Of a stretch of DNA of 64,000 nucleotides, positions 10,852 through 22,328 are shown in pieces. How positions within the stretch are numbered: the stretch's first letter is position 1; each line of letters starts with the position of its first letter. The notes beneath the pieces were generated by a model, which saw nothing but the letters and a program-made list of their open reading frames with translations, did not search any database and had not been told where the DNA came from. Source of the DNA: Ricinus communis (Eukaryota > Streptophyta > Magnoliopsida > Malpighiales > Euphorbiaceae). The translations under genes were made by a program, and so were the position numbers. The stretch lies in assembly GCF_019578655.1 (NCBI RefSeq), contig NC_063260.1:18658723-18722722 (forward strand), given 5' to 3'.

Positions 10852-11646
10852 TGATGCTACGGTCCATGCCTTGCTAGTGCATGAAAATGCTAAGCAAAGA
10901 TCAGAACATTTCATGGGATTCTCATCAAAACAAACCTTTATCACTTGCCTTAATTGGATGGTTGAATAAAAGCTTGAGAAGGGGAATATTTGCTGCTCAT
11001 TATGTTCAGTTTTTGTTGTTCATAAAGGTGGACGTTTTTGGAGTTATTCCTTACTCTATTTGCTGCTCATTATGTTCAGTTTTTGTTGTTCATAAAGGTG
11101 GACGTTTTTGGAGTTATTCCTTACTCTATTTGCTGCTCATTATGTTCAGTTTTTGCTGTTCATAAAGGTGGACGTTTTTGGAGTTATTCTTTGTTTAATT
11201 TGCTGTTAGAATTTCAGTTTTAAATGTGTAATAAAACCTTTGTAATCAGCCTTTAATAGCTGTTACAAAGATTTTCTTTATTTAGCACTTTTATTTGCTG
11301 TTTAATTAGGGATGTTACAAGGGAATGTGAATCCTTGTAGCTGGTCAGTTTTTAGGAGGAAGTTGAAGAGTTTATCTATGTCATGTAACTCTTCTAGTGG
11401 TTGAGTATAAATAGAACTCATGGCCAAGTGTTATAGGCATTGAGAGTTGAAAACAAATCTGATTTCTTTGTGAAATTATTCTAAGTGTTTTACTTTGTGT
11501 TTACACGCCCTTTTGCTCTTACTACTTAGTGTTTGAGAGTAGAAGTTTGAGAGTGCTTTACTTAGTGTCGTGTTCTTTTATTTGCTCCCTACCATCCAAA
11601 GTACTCAAACTCATTCCAAAAACGATCCTATTCCTTTTCCACATCA
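10815..11646 (+). repeat. 3' LTR of G2
   Basis: 832 bp, 94 bp longer than the 5' LTR. It has three copies of the 70-bp unit (starts 10987, 11057, 11127) instead of two. It lacks 17 bp near its start (CAACAAGAGGTCC...) and has the segment near 11540-11585 that the 5' LTR lost. Such differences are not expected of LTR copies made in one reverse-transcription event unless the element is old or recombined. Confidence 0.92.
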
Positions 11647-11893
11647 AAGACCATGCAATAAATCTGCAGACTCCAGGTCTTTCCAGCGGAGACGCATTAT
11701 TTATCTTTGCTGACAGTGGTCTTACTCCCACTATAGTTCAAACTCCTAGGCAATTGCCTAGAGAAGAACTGGAGAAGTTGATTCCCTCTGTTCACAGCCT
11801 GTCCAGAAACAAGATCCAATATTCATCAAACAGCTTGACAAGTCTGTCAAGGTTTCATATCTATCATCATCTTCAAATCCTCATACTGTCTCT
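11647..11893 (+). pseudogene. EPRV-A, remnant of movement-protein C-terminus
   Basis: Matches EPRV-C from about 43309, the last part of the movement-protein region (DHAINLQTPGLS...). The 5' half of the virus (leader and most of the movement protein) is missing because G2 abuts here. Compared with EPRV-C there is an internal loss near 11790. The frame changes before the capsid frame starting at 11894. Confidence 0.8.
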
Positions 11894-14035
11894 ATGATTC
11901 AACCAGTACAGAGATCTTATGAGAAGAAAATTCCCATTCACAGCTTCAGGTCAAACGGGTGGGAAGTTTATAAAGGCAAGATTAATGGTCATTTCATTTG
12001 GGATGTTAATCCCTCCAGATGTGATCTTGGATGTAACTGCCAAGATGATCTGGATGATCTAGAATTCGGATCAAAGGGGACTAAGACTTGGAAAAGAAAA
12101 CATACATGTTCTAGTCCACCTAGATATGATGACAAAGATGATGATCAACCTGATTCCATTCAGGTTCCTGCAAAAAACAAGAAAGAAAGACCTTGGATCG
12201 GTCTTCCACCAGAGAAGAACAAACCAATGTCCAATGATGACTATCTAAAGAGATGCTTTGAAATATTGAAAGAAGAAGGACTCTTGAATTGTCCTCCTCC
12301 TCCAGTGGTTTGCTCCTGTTCTTTTGAGCCAGTAAAGATCCCAGAGTCTGTCGCAGTGCCATGTTTTATGGTCAACTCAGAAGAATTTCCTCCTCCAGGC
12401 AGTTTGGCCCCTCTCTCAGCTGCTGAGGAAGTTTTGAACTGGCAGACAAACAATGCTGTTGCCCAGAATCATTATCTGGAAAAGATTGACAATAGACTCT
12501 CAGAAGTCTATGAAAAAACCAGTTCCATAGAAGCTCATGTCACCTCATTCAGAGAAGAAGCCTTACGGATGCACACGAAGCTTTCATCTAGGCTATTTAA
12601 ACTTGAGCAGGAGATGGAACAGATCCTGGCAACTCAGCCTACATCACCTTTATTCTGGCAAAAGGATAAAGAGATCTTGAGGCTGAAAGAGCAGCTCCGG
12701 GAAATAGAAAGAGATCTTTACCCTTCTAAACAATCTACCTCTTCTCAACTAAATTTTCCTATTTCTACACCACATCCTTTCATGTCCACGGTTATGCCTG
12801 TTAAACAATATGCTACTATCTCAGACTTGGTGCCTCGAGCATCCAAACCGGCATCCAAACCTGCAAAAAGGACATCTTCAACTCCCTCATCCTTTCCATC
12901 CAAGCCTTCAAAGGATAAAGGACCTACTAAAACACAGATGGCTATACAGCAAAACCCTCCTATCTTTACGGAGTCTACCCCCTCCTCAACTGGGTCGTAT
13001 ATTTCAGATTCAGATCTATCTCAGTTTGAATTACAGCACTTCAGCTCTTCCTCTTCCGACCGAGGAACTGATATCTCTGTATCAACAGCTGAATCTGGAA
13101 CACAAGGTCCTCATGTGTTGATGAACACACCGCAAGAGCCCGAAATTACAGAAGAAACTGAAGAATTAGAGTCTCTTGCTCCAGAACATCCTTTCCCGCC
13201 AAAACCAGGTTCTGGTCCCTGGTTCTCTTTAGATACTGTGCCTCCATCACAATGGCGTAACAAGATCTTAGAATTCAATGCTTGGCTTGATCTCCAAATG
13301 ATAAACCCTCAAGCTAGTCTCCAAGCTGTCTTAACAGAATTCACATCAAGGTTCACTGGCACATTACGGGAATGGTTCTCTCACTTGTCTGAATACCAGC
13401 AGCTTCAATTTGTTCAACTTGGTTCTATCACTCAAGCTCTGGCACAAATCCATCAACAGTTTCTAGGAGACTACAATTTAATTTTCAGACAAAGAAAACA
13501 AGAGTACTTTGATCGCAAATGCTGTTCTACGAAGAGAAAAGATCTAGAAGTTCACTATGTTCATATGTCCAAACTCTATTATGAACTCGCCGGGCCCAAT
13601 AGTGATGATCTCAAATATACTTTTGTCAGCTCTCTGCCTGAAGAAATGCACCCTGAAATTCAACGCATGATGACAGAAACTCATAGAGATATCACTCATA
13701 TTTCTCTTGGAGAAATCTGGCAATTCACCCTGGCCACTCTAGACAAGATGTGTGAACAGCAGAAACTTTTCAAAAAAATTGCAAAAGTTATCTCCAAATC
13801 AAATGCAAAGAGAAGCACTGTGACTGCAGATCAAAGAAGAAAAAACATTTTTCTTCTCATTCAAAGGAATCTTCTCATTACAAGCAGAGAAAGGGAAGGA
13901 AGATACGCTGGTTCAAAAGGAAATCGACAAACAAGCGGAAAACAGATCGGTGCTACATCTGTGGCCAAAGAGGGCACTATGCAAAGAAATGCCCTAACAA
14001 GCCGAATCAAACTGTTGCTCTTCTTCATCAATTAA
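11894..14035 (+). pseudogene. EPRV-A capsid region of the polyprotein
   Basis: One 713-codon frame. Order: basic/Cys-rich linker; a predicted coiled coil at about residues 190-270 (heptads around EKIDNRLSEVYEKTSS and FKLEQEMEQILATQ); a Ser/Pro-rich stretch; then the caulimovirid capsid core at about residues 440-620 (QWRNKILEFNAWLDLQM through the QFLGDYN block). The zinc knuckle that should follow (CX2CX4HX4C, encoded at about 13951-13992) is out of frame: the frame shifted near 13790 and ends at 14035. Capsid and knuckle normally package viral DNA and RNA. This copy cannot make the full product. ATG 11894 is internal to the ancestral polyprotein. Confidence 0.88.
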
Positions 14036-14097
14036 AAGATTCATGTTCAGAAGATCTATCTGATCATGATCTTGAGTCTCTTTTCTCAGAAGAAGAA

Positions 14098-15648
14098 ATG
14101 GCGTCTTCTCAGACTCTATTTGCCATTCCGTACTCAGACAACAGCACAGATGATGAAAATTCTTCAGACGAAGAAACATCTATTCTTACTATTGGTCCTG
14201 CTCTCCAAATAAAACAAGAACCGCCAGACCTTCCACCAATTTCTGAGGATTTACAATGGCTGCAACCTCTACCTTCTCCCGATTATATCCTTGCAGATAT
14301 ATCTTACTGTTTCCCTGAGATACCTTCTCCAAAGAAAATACCTACACCAGTTCAAACCAGCTCCTCTTCTTCTACATCATTATTCATTCCTACTTCTCCA
14401 GAAAGTATGGAAAATCCATCTTCACCAGAAGTCACATCAGCACAACCTATTCATCCTACACCATTGGTATCCATCCATGTCTTACCTGGCAAATATGAAA
14501 AACCTATCCTTGTTACTGCTTTGATGGATACGGGATCTCATTGTACGATGTTAAATCCTGATGCTCTGCCTAGTTCAGCATGGAAAAAAAGGATTTATCA
14601 CTTCACAGCGGCAGATGGCAAAAGTTTTCAGACTACAATGGTCTCTAAACAAAGGATTGGAATACAGTTATTCCTAGACTGTATTGTATGGATCCACGTC
14701 ATTGGATCCTATCTGTTTGGAAGAGATCTTTTAGTTGGGTTTGATACTTATCATGCGGCAGGAAAATTACAAATCCTGCCAACAGGGCTTAAGTATAAGC
14801 GAGAATTTCTCCCTTATACTCAAAATCCCAACCAGTTCTCCATTGCAGAAGTCCCTCTGGACTTTGCTCATTTAAAGGGGTTGTTCATACCATGCTGTGC
14901 TGATTCTCATAGAAACTTCTATCACCCTTTTCCACTATACAAGAACCCAGACTTCTTCATCACTCTCCCCTTCAAATTAAATGAAGATGTCAACCCCACT
15001 AGAGCCAGCCATCCTGGGATGTCTCCATCTGATTTGGCTTTAGCAAGACAGGAATGCCAAGAACTTCTTCAGCAAGGCTTGATAGAACCTACACGGTCTC
15101 CTTGGGCATGCCAAGCATTCTATGTAGAAAAGAGATCAGAAAAACTAAGAGGAAAGAAAAGGCTCGTAATTGATTACAAGCCCCTGAATCATTTTCTTTC
15201 AGATGACAAATTTCCAATTCCTAAAATCTCTTCTCTATTGATTCGTCTTCAAGGAGCAACCTATTTCTCTAAGTTCGATCTGAAGTCAGGATTCTGGCAG
15301 TTGGGTATTCACCCTGAAGAAAGATACAAGACCGCCTTCTGCATCCCAGATGCTCAGTACCAATGGACTGTTATGCCTTTTGGGCTTAAAACAGCTCCTT
15401 CCATCTTCCAGAAGGCGATGGTCCGAATTTTTGAATCAATCCTGGATACTTGCATCATTTACATCGATGATATCCTACTTTTCTCAAAGTCAGCTAAAGA
15501 GCATGATGATCTTCTCAGAAGATTTCACAGTTTAGTCCATTCCTACGGGATAATGCTTTCAGAAAAAAAGTCTTACATTGGACAGACTGAAGTTGACTTT
15601 CTTGGGCTCAATCTAAAAATGGGCAGTATGAAGCAGGCTCACATTTAG
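14098..15648 (+). pseudogene. EPRV-A protease and reverse transcriptase
   Basis: 516-codon frame from ATG 14098, which lies in the acidic spacer after the zinc knuckle. Domains: aspartic protease with DTGS at about residue 143; RT from about residue 310 with KPLNHFLSDDKFPIPKI, FDLKSGFWQLGIHP, VMPFGLKTAPSIFQ and the catalytic YIDD at 15460-15471. These blocks are typical of Caulimoviridae rather than Gypsy elements. The frame is lost by a small indel near 15620, shortly after the active site, in the RT connection. The same protease part occurs in EPRV-B almost unchanged. Confidence 0.92.
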
Positions 15649-15656
15649 CTCAAGAA

Positions 15657-17199
15657 TTGCGGCATTTCCCCAGTGAGAATCTATCCAAAAAACAGATCCA
15701 ACAGTTTCTGGGGATCATCAATTACATGCGAGACTTTATTCCAAAGGCCGCGGCCCATACAAAGGCCCTGACTGCACAGTTAAAGAAAAATGCGGGCCCA
15801 TGGACTCAGGCCCATACTGAAGCTGTTAAGATATTAAAACAGCTGGCCCAAAAGACTCCAGCCCTCACTATTCCTGCTGATGACGCACAGCTGATTCTTC
15901 AGACTGATGCAAGTGACTACGCTTGGGGTGGAGTCACTATGCAGACACGTGTCAGGACAATTCAAGGACAGTGAACTTCATTATCATTCAAATATTAAGG
16001 AGATTCTGGCGGTAAAATATGCAATTCAGAAGTGCGAATTCTTTGTGGCCTCAAGACATTTTATAATTAGAATGGACAATTCTAATTTCCCTCGCATTCT
16101 GGAATTCAAGGGACGACAAATCCCTGATAAACAACTGCTTCGCCTGAAAGAGTGGTTCTCCCAATATGATTTTGAAGTACAACACATTCAAGGTGATAAA
16201 AATCTCATCCCTGACTTTCTATCCCGATTATCCAAATCTTTTATGGATCCTCCTAGTCCTTCTTTCTTTATCTTTATGGCACAATTTAGTCCCAGGACTG
16301 TGCACCCAAATCAACCTGAAGGTATGTCTATGCAAGAATTTGAACTTTGGGTCTATAGACGTATCTTAGCCTTCTATCAGACTATCGTACCAAATCCAGA
16401 AGACTTTTCTGCCTCATTCCCTTGGAAACTTTTCCCCACTATTACAGAAACGTTTCCTTCAACTTCTGAACAGTTCTGGTATCTCTGGTACCTCACATGT
16501 CTGTATCATCTTCCTGTAGAACTACCATTATTACAAACCTTATGGTTCTTACACAGAGAAGAGAATGAGTCACATCCAGCCTGGCAATTTTTCCTACTAT
16601 TTGACAATCAACAGGCATGGCAATACAGGCTCAGAAGGTTGGTGAACCAAGCAGGTCTTCTCCACATGGCAGACCATGATAAGGCTTTGACCTACCATAC
16701 CATCCTCTTTCTCCATCAGCGACACAACTCAAATGACACTGTTTCAACAGACATTACAGAATGGAGAACTCTCCCCGGACATTTTGAAGAGATGCCCCTT
16801 GTCATTAAACATGCTTTACTTCACAAAGGGAATGAGCTAAATCATACAGCTAATGAGGTGATTCCAGTCATCAACATGCAAAGACAATCCTCGAATCAAA
16901 GACGGCTGTTCACTTCTACTTCTTCAATACAGTCATCTCCAGCTAGACAACAATCTGAAGCTACGTCTTCAATGTCAATGAATCCAGCCTTTCAGGAACC
17001 ATGGTCACAACTAGAAGAATCTCTTCTCCCAGCCTCACAGCTTTTGGCCCAAATGACACCTTTAAGGCCTTCTAGGCCTTGTCCAACTAGCAGGCCCAAC
17101 CCACCAAGAAGAAGGCGTCGAAGCTATAGAGATAGTGACTCAGATGATTCTGATGACAACTACTCAGAGTGTGGGTCCACAAACAGACAAGACAAGTGA
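15657..17199 (+). pseudogene. EPRV-A RT connection, RNase H and polyprotein C-terminus
   Basis: Two frames, 15657-15974 and 15907-17199. The first has QQFLGIINYMRDFIPKAAAH and the start of RNase H (LQTDASDYAWG). Relative to EPRV-C a stretch just after this Asp is missing near 15935-15945, which breaks the frame. The second frame holds the rest of RNase H (NIKEILAVKYAI, RMDNSNF, HIQGDKNLIPDFLSRL) and a long C-terminal extension rich in Trp and Leu that ends in an acidic Ser/Asp tail. The function of this extension is unknown to me; it is shared with EPRV-C and D. Confidence 0.88.
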
Positions 17200-17226
17200 T
17201 GTCATGATGCACTCCCAACAGCAAGA

Positions 17227-17508
17227 TTCTATATTATGATCTCCATTATTAAAGACGTTTGGCCTTATATGTCATTATTAGGGTCTCCATTATTAAAGTC
17301 GTTTGGCCTTATATGTCATTATTAGGGTCTCCATTATTAAGTCGTTTGGACATATATGTCAGCATGTTTCTATATTATGATCTCCATTATTAAAGACGTT
17401 TGGCCTTATATGTCATTATTAGGGTCTCCATTATTAAAGTCGTTTGGCCTTATATGTCATTATTAGGGTCTCCATTATTAAGTCGTTTGGACATATATGT
17501 CAGCATGT
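17227..17508 (+). repeat. Nested tandem repeats upstream of the EPRV-A promoter
   Basis: A 141-bp block occurs twice (17227-17367 and 17368-17508). Each block contains three 44-bp subunits of the form CTCCATTATTAAAGTCGTTT followed by GGCCTTATATGTC; in the first block they start at 17241, 17285 and 17329. The third subunit of each block is divergent. The position just upstream of a TATA box suggests a viral enhancer (inference). Confidence 0.88.
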
Positions 17509-17644
17509 TTTGGAGTCTTGTAAGAAGGAATATATTCCTTCACATGTGTAATTAAGAGATAAGGATTGAGAGTCATGTAAGATAAGATTGCCAGATGGTA
17601 ATCTCTTAGGGTTAGCGTGTATTTTGAGAGAGTTCCTCTTCTCC

Positions 17645-17652
17645 TATATAAA
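17645..17652 (+). promoter_or_regulatory. TATA box of EPRV-A
   Basis: TATATAAA in the context CTCCTATATAAAGGAGGATT. The same box with the same surroundings is present in EPRV-C (49239-49246) and EPRV-D (32228-32235). Confidence 0.75.
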
Positions 17653-17816
17653 GGAGGATTCGTCTCTCTTGTAAGACAGGTTGTGAAGTAGAAAGACCCC
17701 CATGGCGAGGTGCCTCTTTGGTCTTAGCTTAAGGAAACTCTCTTGCCTTGAGTAAGGATATCCTCCTTGAGTTTACAGCATGAGGATTATAGCATGAACA
17801 GCTCTCGGCATCCATC

Positions 17817-17827
17817 TGGTATAGAGC
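17817..17827 (+). other. Degenerate primer-binding site at the end of EPRV-A
   Basis: TGGTATAGAGC, the viral TGGTATCAGAGC with one base missing. It is the last EPRV-A sequence in direct orientation. What follows is inverted viral sequence sharing GAGC. Confidence 0.75.
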
Positions 17828-17934
17828 AAACCACTGGAGGAGGAGGACAATTCAAGAGTCCTTCTTCTTTCAATATTTCAAAGCAAAGATAAATAATGCG
17901 TCTCCGCTGGAAAGACCTGGAGTCTGCAGATTTA
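17824..17934 (-). other. Two inverted EPRV-A snippets as junction filler
   Basis: 17824-17885 is the reverse complement of 12254-12315 (capsid linker) and about 17883-17934 the reverse complement of about 11660-11710. The joins share GAGC, AGCA and TTTAT with their neighbours. Both pieces come from the adjacent virus copy but lie 0.5 kb apart there, so this is not a simple inversion. Confidence 0.88.
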
Positions 17935-20900
17935 TCTACCCTAGTGTCTAAATCAATTCGATTTGATCCTTACGCCCAGCCGTATGGAGAAGAACAAAGA
18001 ACTTGCGATCTCTTTCCTTTCTTTTGTGCCTCTCTTTCTAATCTTTGTTTAGTATGATGGTTTGGTTCTATATGGGGAGCATAAGCCCGAGTGTCGAGTG
18101 AAATCGCGTGTAAGCGGCGAGCATAGGCACAGATCCATTGCTTGGACAAACGCACGGAAATTAAATTAGTGGATCAGAGTATTCATATCGTTCTCGAACG
18201 AAATGAAACCAGTTGATCGAGCATCGATATCATTCTCGAATGATCGCGGTCAAATCTTTTGGAGGAAGGAGAATGCGGCCGAGAATCGAGGCACGCCCAA
18301 ATTCAGGACTTGACCGTTGGGATCTCCGTCATTCCTTGTTCCTCTTGGCACGAGGGACTCCTGACGGCGAGAATCGAGGCATGCCCAAATTCAAGACTTG
18401 AGCACAAGGATTAGCGTAAAGAATCATGAGAAGGCAGTTGACAAGCTTGGCTGGTGGCGTTGATACATCGACCTAAATCCACGTGGGAGAAGGAGAAATC
18501 ATGTTGTTTTCGATTAATCCGAACGTAATTCAAGCAGGAACGTGATCGCTCTGATGTCTGGGATGCATCTAATAAAGTATTATGGGTCGGAGTGTTATTA
18601 GGTAGGCCCACACGGATTTCTCCTTGTTTTCGTTAAGGTGGCTTATAGAATCTAGGACTACGGTTGACCAGTCAACTCCTCTCTAGTTCTTCATTTGACT
18701 TTAGTTTATTCATCTTTCTTTATTTATTAATTTGTATTTAGCTTCTGGTCCATTCTCCTTATGGAATTAGGGATTCTGCACCATAGAAACCGCACGCAAC
18801 CGAATACTTGAGGCTAATGAGCCTACTATTCCGGTTTTCCACCTTGTGGGAAATCAAGTTATGGGTTCTTTCGAGACCTTTGCGAGCTCATCGCGACTCG
18901 CCCTTGGAAAAAATAGACTTATCGCTCGCGCCCTTCCTTTCTTTTGTGTTCTTTATCTACCCTAGTGTCTAAATCAATTCGATTTGATCCTTACGCCCAG
19001 CCGTATGGAGAAGAACAAAGAACTTGCGATCTCTTTCCTTTCTTTTGTGCCTCTCTTTCTAATCTTTGTTTAGTATGATGGTTTGGTTCTATATGGGGAG
19101 CATAAGCCCGAGTGTCGAGTGAAATCGCGTGTAAGCGGCGAGCATAGGCACAGATCCATTGCTTGGACAAACGCACGGAAATTAAATTAGTGGATCAGAG
19201 TATTCATATCGTTCTCGAACGAAATGAAACCAGTTGATCGAGCATCGATATCATTCTCGAATGATCGCGGTCAAATCTTTTGGAGGAAGGAGGGTACGAC
19301 GAGAATCGAGGCACGCCCAAATTCAGGACTTCGACCGTTGGGATCTCCGTCATTCCTTGTTCCTCTTGGCACGAGGACTCCTGACGACGAGAATCGAGGC
19401 ATGCCCAAATTCAAGACTTGAGCACAAGGATTAGCGTAAAGAATCATGAGAAGGCAGTTGACAAGCTTGGCTGGTGGCGTTGATACATCGACCTAAATCC
19501 ACGTGGGAGAAGGAGAAATCATGTTGTTTTCGATTAATCCGAACGTAATTCAAGCAGGAACGTGATCGCTCTGATGTCTGGGATGCATCTAATAAAGTAT
19601 TATGGGTCGGAGTGTTATTAGGTAGGCCCACACGGATTTCTCCTTGTTTTCGTTAAGGTGGCTTATAGAATCTAGGACTACGGTTGACCAGTCAACTCCT
19701 CTCTAGTTCTTCATTTGACTTTAGTTTATTCATCTTTCTTTATTTATTAATTTGTATTTAGCTTCTGGTCCATTCTCCTTATGGAATTAGGGATTCTGCA
19801 CCATAGAAACCGCGCAACCGAATACTTGAGGCTAATGAGCCTACTATTCCGGTTTTCCACCTTGTGGGAAATCAAGTTATGGGTTCTTCGAGACCTTTGC
19901 GAGCTCATCGCGACTCGCCCTTGGAAAAAATAGACTTATCGCTCGCGCCCTTCCTTTCTTTTGTGTTCTTTATCTACCCTAGTGTCTAAATCAATTCGAT
20001 TTGATCCTTACGCCCAGCCGTATGGAGAAGAACAAAGAACTTGCGATCTCTTTCCTTTCTTTTGTGCCTCTCTTTCTAATCTTTGTTTAGTATGATGGTT
20101 TGGTTCTATATGGGGAGCATAAGCCCGAGTGTCGAGTGAAATCGCGTGTAAGCGGCGAGCATAGGCACAGATCCATTGCTTGGACAAACGCACGGAAATT
20201 AAATTAGTGGATCAGAGTATTCATATCGTTCTCGAACGAAATGAAACCAGTTGATCGAGCATCGATATCATTCTCGAATGATCGCGGTCAAATCTTTTGG
20301 AGGAAGGAGGGTACGACGAGAATCGAGGCACGCCCAAATTCAGGACTTCGACCGTTGGGATCTCCGTCATTCCTTGTTCCTCTTGGCACGAGGACTCCTG
20401 ACGACGAGAATCGAGGCATGCCCAAATTCAAGACTTGAGCACAAGGATTAGCGTAAAGAATCATGAGAAGGCAGTTGACAAGCTTGGCTGGTGGCGTTGA
20501 TACATCGACCTAAATCCACGTGGGAGAAGGAGAAATCATGTTGTTGCTTGCTCTGATGTCTGGGATGCATCTAATAAAGTATTATGGGTCGGAGTGTTAT
20601 TAGGTAGGCCCACACGGATTTCTCCTTGTTTTCGTTAAGGTGGCTTATAGAATCTAGGACTACGGTTGACCAGTCAACTCCTCTCTAGTTCTTCATTTGA
20701 CTTTAGTTTATTCATATTTCTTTATTTATTAATTTATATTTAGCTTCTGGTCCATTCTCCTTATGGAATTAGGGATTCTGCACCATAGAAACCGCACGCA
20801 ACCGAATACTTGAGGCTAATGAGCCTACTATTCCGGTTTTCCACCTTGTGGGAAATCAAGTTATGGGTTCTTTCGAGACCTTTGCGAGCTCATCGCGACT

Positions 20901-21034
20901 CGCCCTTGGAAAAAATAGACTTATCGCTCGCGCCCTTCCTTTCTTTTGTGTTCTTTATCTACCCTAGTGTCTAAATCAATTCGATTTGATCCTTACGCCC
21001 AGCCGTATGGAGAAGAACAAAGAACTTGCGATCT
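17935..21034. repeat. S2 array, three subtype-a units
   Basis: Three near-identical units with a period of about 1,020 bp (repeat starts near 17935, 18955 and 19972), then the beginning of a fourth up to 21034. Each unit has an internal partial duplication of GAATCGAGGCACGCCCAAAT. Several short frames recur in each copy only because the copies are alike. The fourth unit is interrupted by G3; GATCT at 21030-21034 is the left duplication. Confidence 0.9.
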
Positions 21035-21287
21035 TGATGCAATAAAGACAAGAATTACAAATGATCCTTTAAGCTTTCAAGGAGGTCCAATGACAAGATC
21101 CAAGTCCAAAAGTATGCAAGAAGCTTTGTTGGGCTTAATTAAAGACATTTGGAATGTTCAAACACAACAAGGCTCAGTCCAAGATTTAGGATTGCAAAAA
21201 GGATCCAAAATCATCAATTTAGTGCAATAAGTTTGGGCTGAACTCATAGGTCCAATAAGATTCATTTGAAGCCTTTTTTTATTTTCA
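21035..21287 (+). repeat. G3 left terminus: inverted U3 part of the LTR
   Basis: Identical by eye, in inverted orientation, to the outer 253 bp of the LTR at 29315-29567. It includes a frame (ITNDPLSFQGGPMTRSKSKS...) that is the LTR-encoded pol tail of this family. At 21287 it passes into protease sequence on the opposite strand. Confidence 0.88.
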
Positions 21288-21611
21288 CTATTTCTTGCTC
21301 CCTCCCCTGATATTCCCCATATGAAGATTCAAGCTCTTCATATTGTTGTTTAATTCTCACTTGATCATCAAAAATGGCCTTGGGAGGCTTTTGTCCATCA
21401 ATAGTCAAGGAATATCGATTCTTGAATCCATCATAAATCACACGCCTATCATATTGCCAAGGTCTTCCCACTAAAACATGTCCGGCATACATGGGAACTA
21501 CATCACAAAGCACCTCATCCTTATATCTCCCAATGGAAAAAGAAATTAGCACTTGCTTATTTACCTTCACAACACCACTATCATTCAACCATTGCAACTT
21601 GTAAGGCCTTG
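21288..21611 (-). pseudogene. G3 protease region, 3' part
   Basis: Minus-strand frame starting from RPYKLQWLNDSGVVKVNKQV and containing the protease core CDVVPMYAGHVLVGRPWQYD. It belongs with the protease start (DSGSCTNVAS) at about 26790-26850, from which it is separated by G1. It ends at the inverted LTR piece, so no RT is encoded. Confidence 0.85.
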
Positions 21612-22328
21612 TGTTAAGAACCTCCAAGGATTAGAACCACGAACCCTAATGATTATGAACCCGTGAATTACTATCTTAGAAACCCAAGAACAAATTGAGT
21701 TTCAAAACCCAAGAACCGCTTAAATCAGATTGCAAGGTATGGTTGATCAAGATCAGAACCTAAAGAAAACTAAGTTCTTTAAACCCTAACCCTTAACACG
21801 CCACAAGGATAGATCAATTCCTTGATAAGTGGTTTATGCATTCAACAAGAATTCAAGAATTCAAGCAAATATGCAAAGGAAACAACTACTATAATTTTAT
21901 CAAAATTCTCAATTTCCAAAACACAACTTAAGGGGCGTTTTTATAGCCACCTAACATAATAAACCCTAGTAAAACTATTAACCCTAGCTGCCACATAAGA
22001 AAAATAGGCAATAACATTGTTCTGAACTTAAAGAAGAGATTTCAGCCCAAATATTAGCCCACAATAGTCTTCATGTATTTGGACTTGCAAAACATTAAAT
22101 AAAGCCCATTCAGATGTGTCTTTACTTTGGCCTATCCTAGCATGACCAATTGGGCTTCCTTGACTAGCCCGATCTTGCATATAGCCAATTAAGGCTTCTT
22201 GTAGCTTCTTGGACCTTGACCTTGTAATTGGGCCTTGTAGCATGCTCAATAGATCCTTAGCTTTATCTTTGGTTTTCTTGTTGTCCTCTCCATCGAGTCC
22301 ATCTTTAAGCTTGGCCATGTCCATATCA
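21612..22328 (-). repeat. 3' LTR of G1
   Basis: 717 bp, TGTTAAGAACC...CCATATCA on the plus strand. The pol frame continues through the tract at 22329 into this LTR to 22028, coding for a tail with GPITRSRSKKLQEALIGYMQ. Confidence 0.95.

Larger units (their letters stand above)
5715..11646 (+). mobile_element. G2: Ty3/Gypsy retrotransposon, nearly full length, chimeric flanks
   Basis: LTRs at 5715-6452 and 10815-11646, a tRNA-iMet primer site, gag, protease, RT, RNase H and integrase in the Gypsy order, and a polypurine tract. The coding part is split by several frameshifts and stops. The left flank is a G1 LTR and the right flank is EPRV-A. The flanking pentamers (GAAAA and AAGAC) do not match, so this is not a simple insertion. 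The two LTRs also differ by indels. The best reading is recombination between two G2 copies at different sites. Confidence 0.92.
17200..17823 (+). promoter_or_regulatory. EPRV-A intergenic region and pregenomic promoter
   Basis: Non-coding DNA after the polyprotein: tandem repeats (17227-17508), then about 130 bp of unique sequence, a TATA box at 17645-17652, a presumed transcript start about 30 bp later, a leader (GACCCCCATGGCGAGGTGCC...) and the primer-binding site at 17817. The leader matches those of EPRV-C and D, which shows it is viral and not flanking host DNA. Confidence 0.82.

Noticed and set aside
18213..20451. Recurrent 61-66 codon frames in S2 as small conserved proteins
   Set aside because: Identity between copies is explained by tandem duplication. 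Frames in three different readings are equally preserved, and there are no starts or motifs that set one apart.
21780..21800. AAACCCTAACCCTTAA motif in G1 LTRs as an interstitial telomere
   Set aside because: Only about two telomere-like units, present at the same place in every G1 LTR; it is ordinary LTR sequence.
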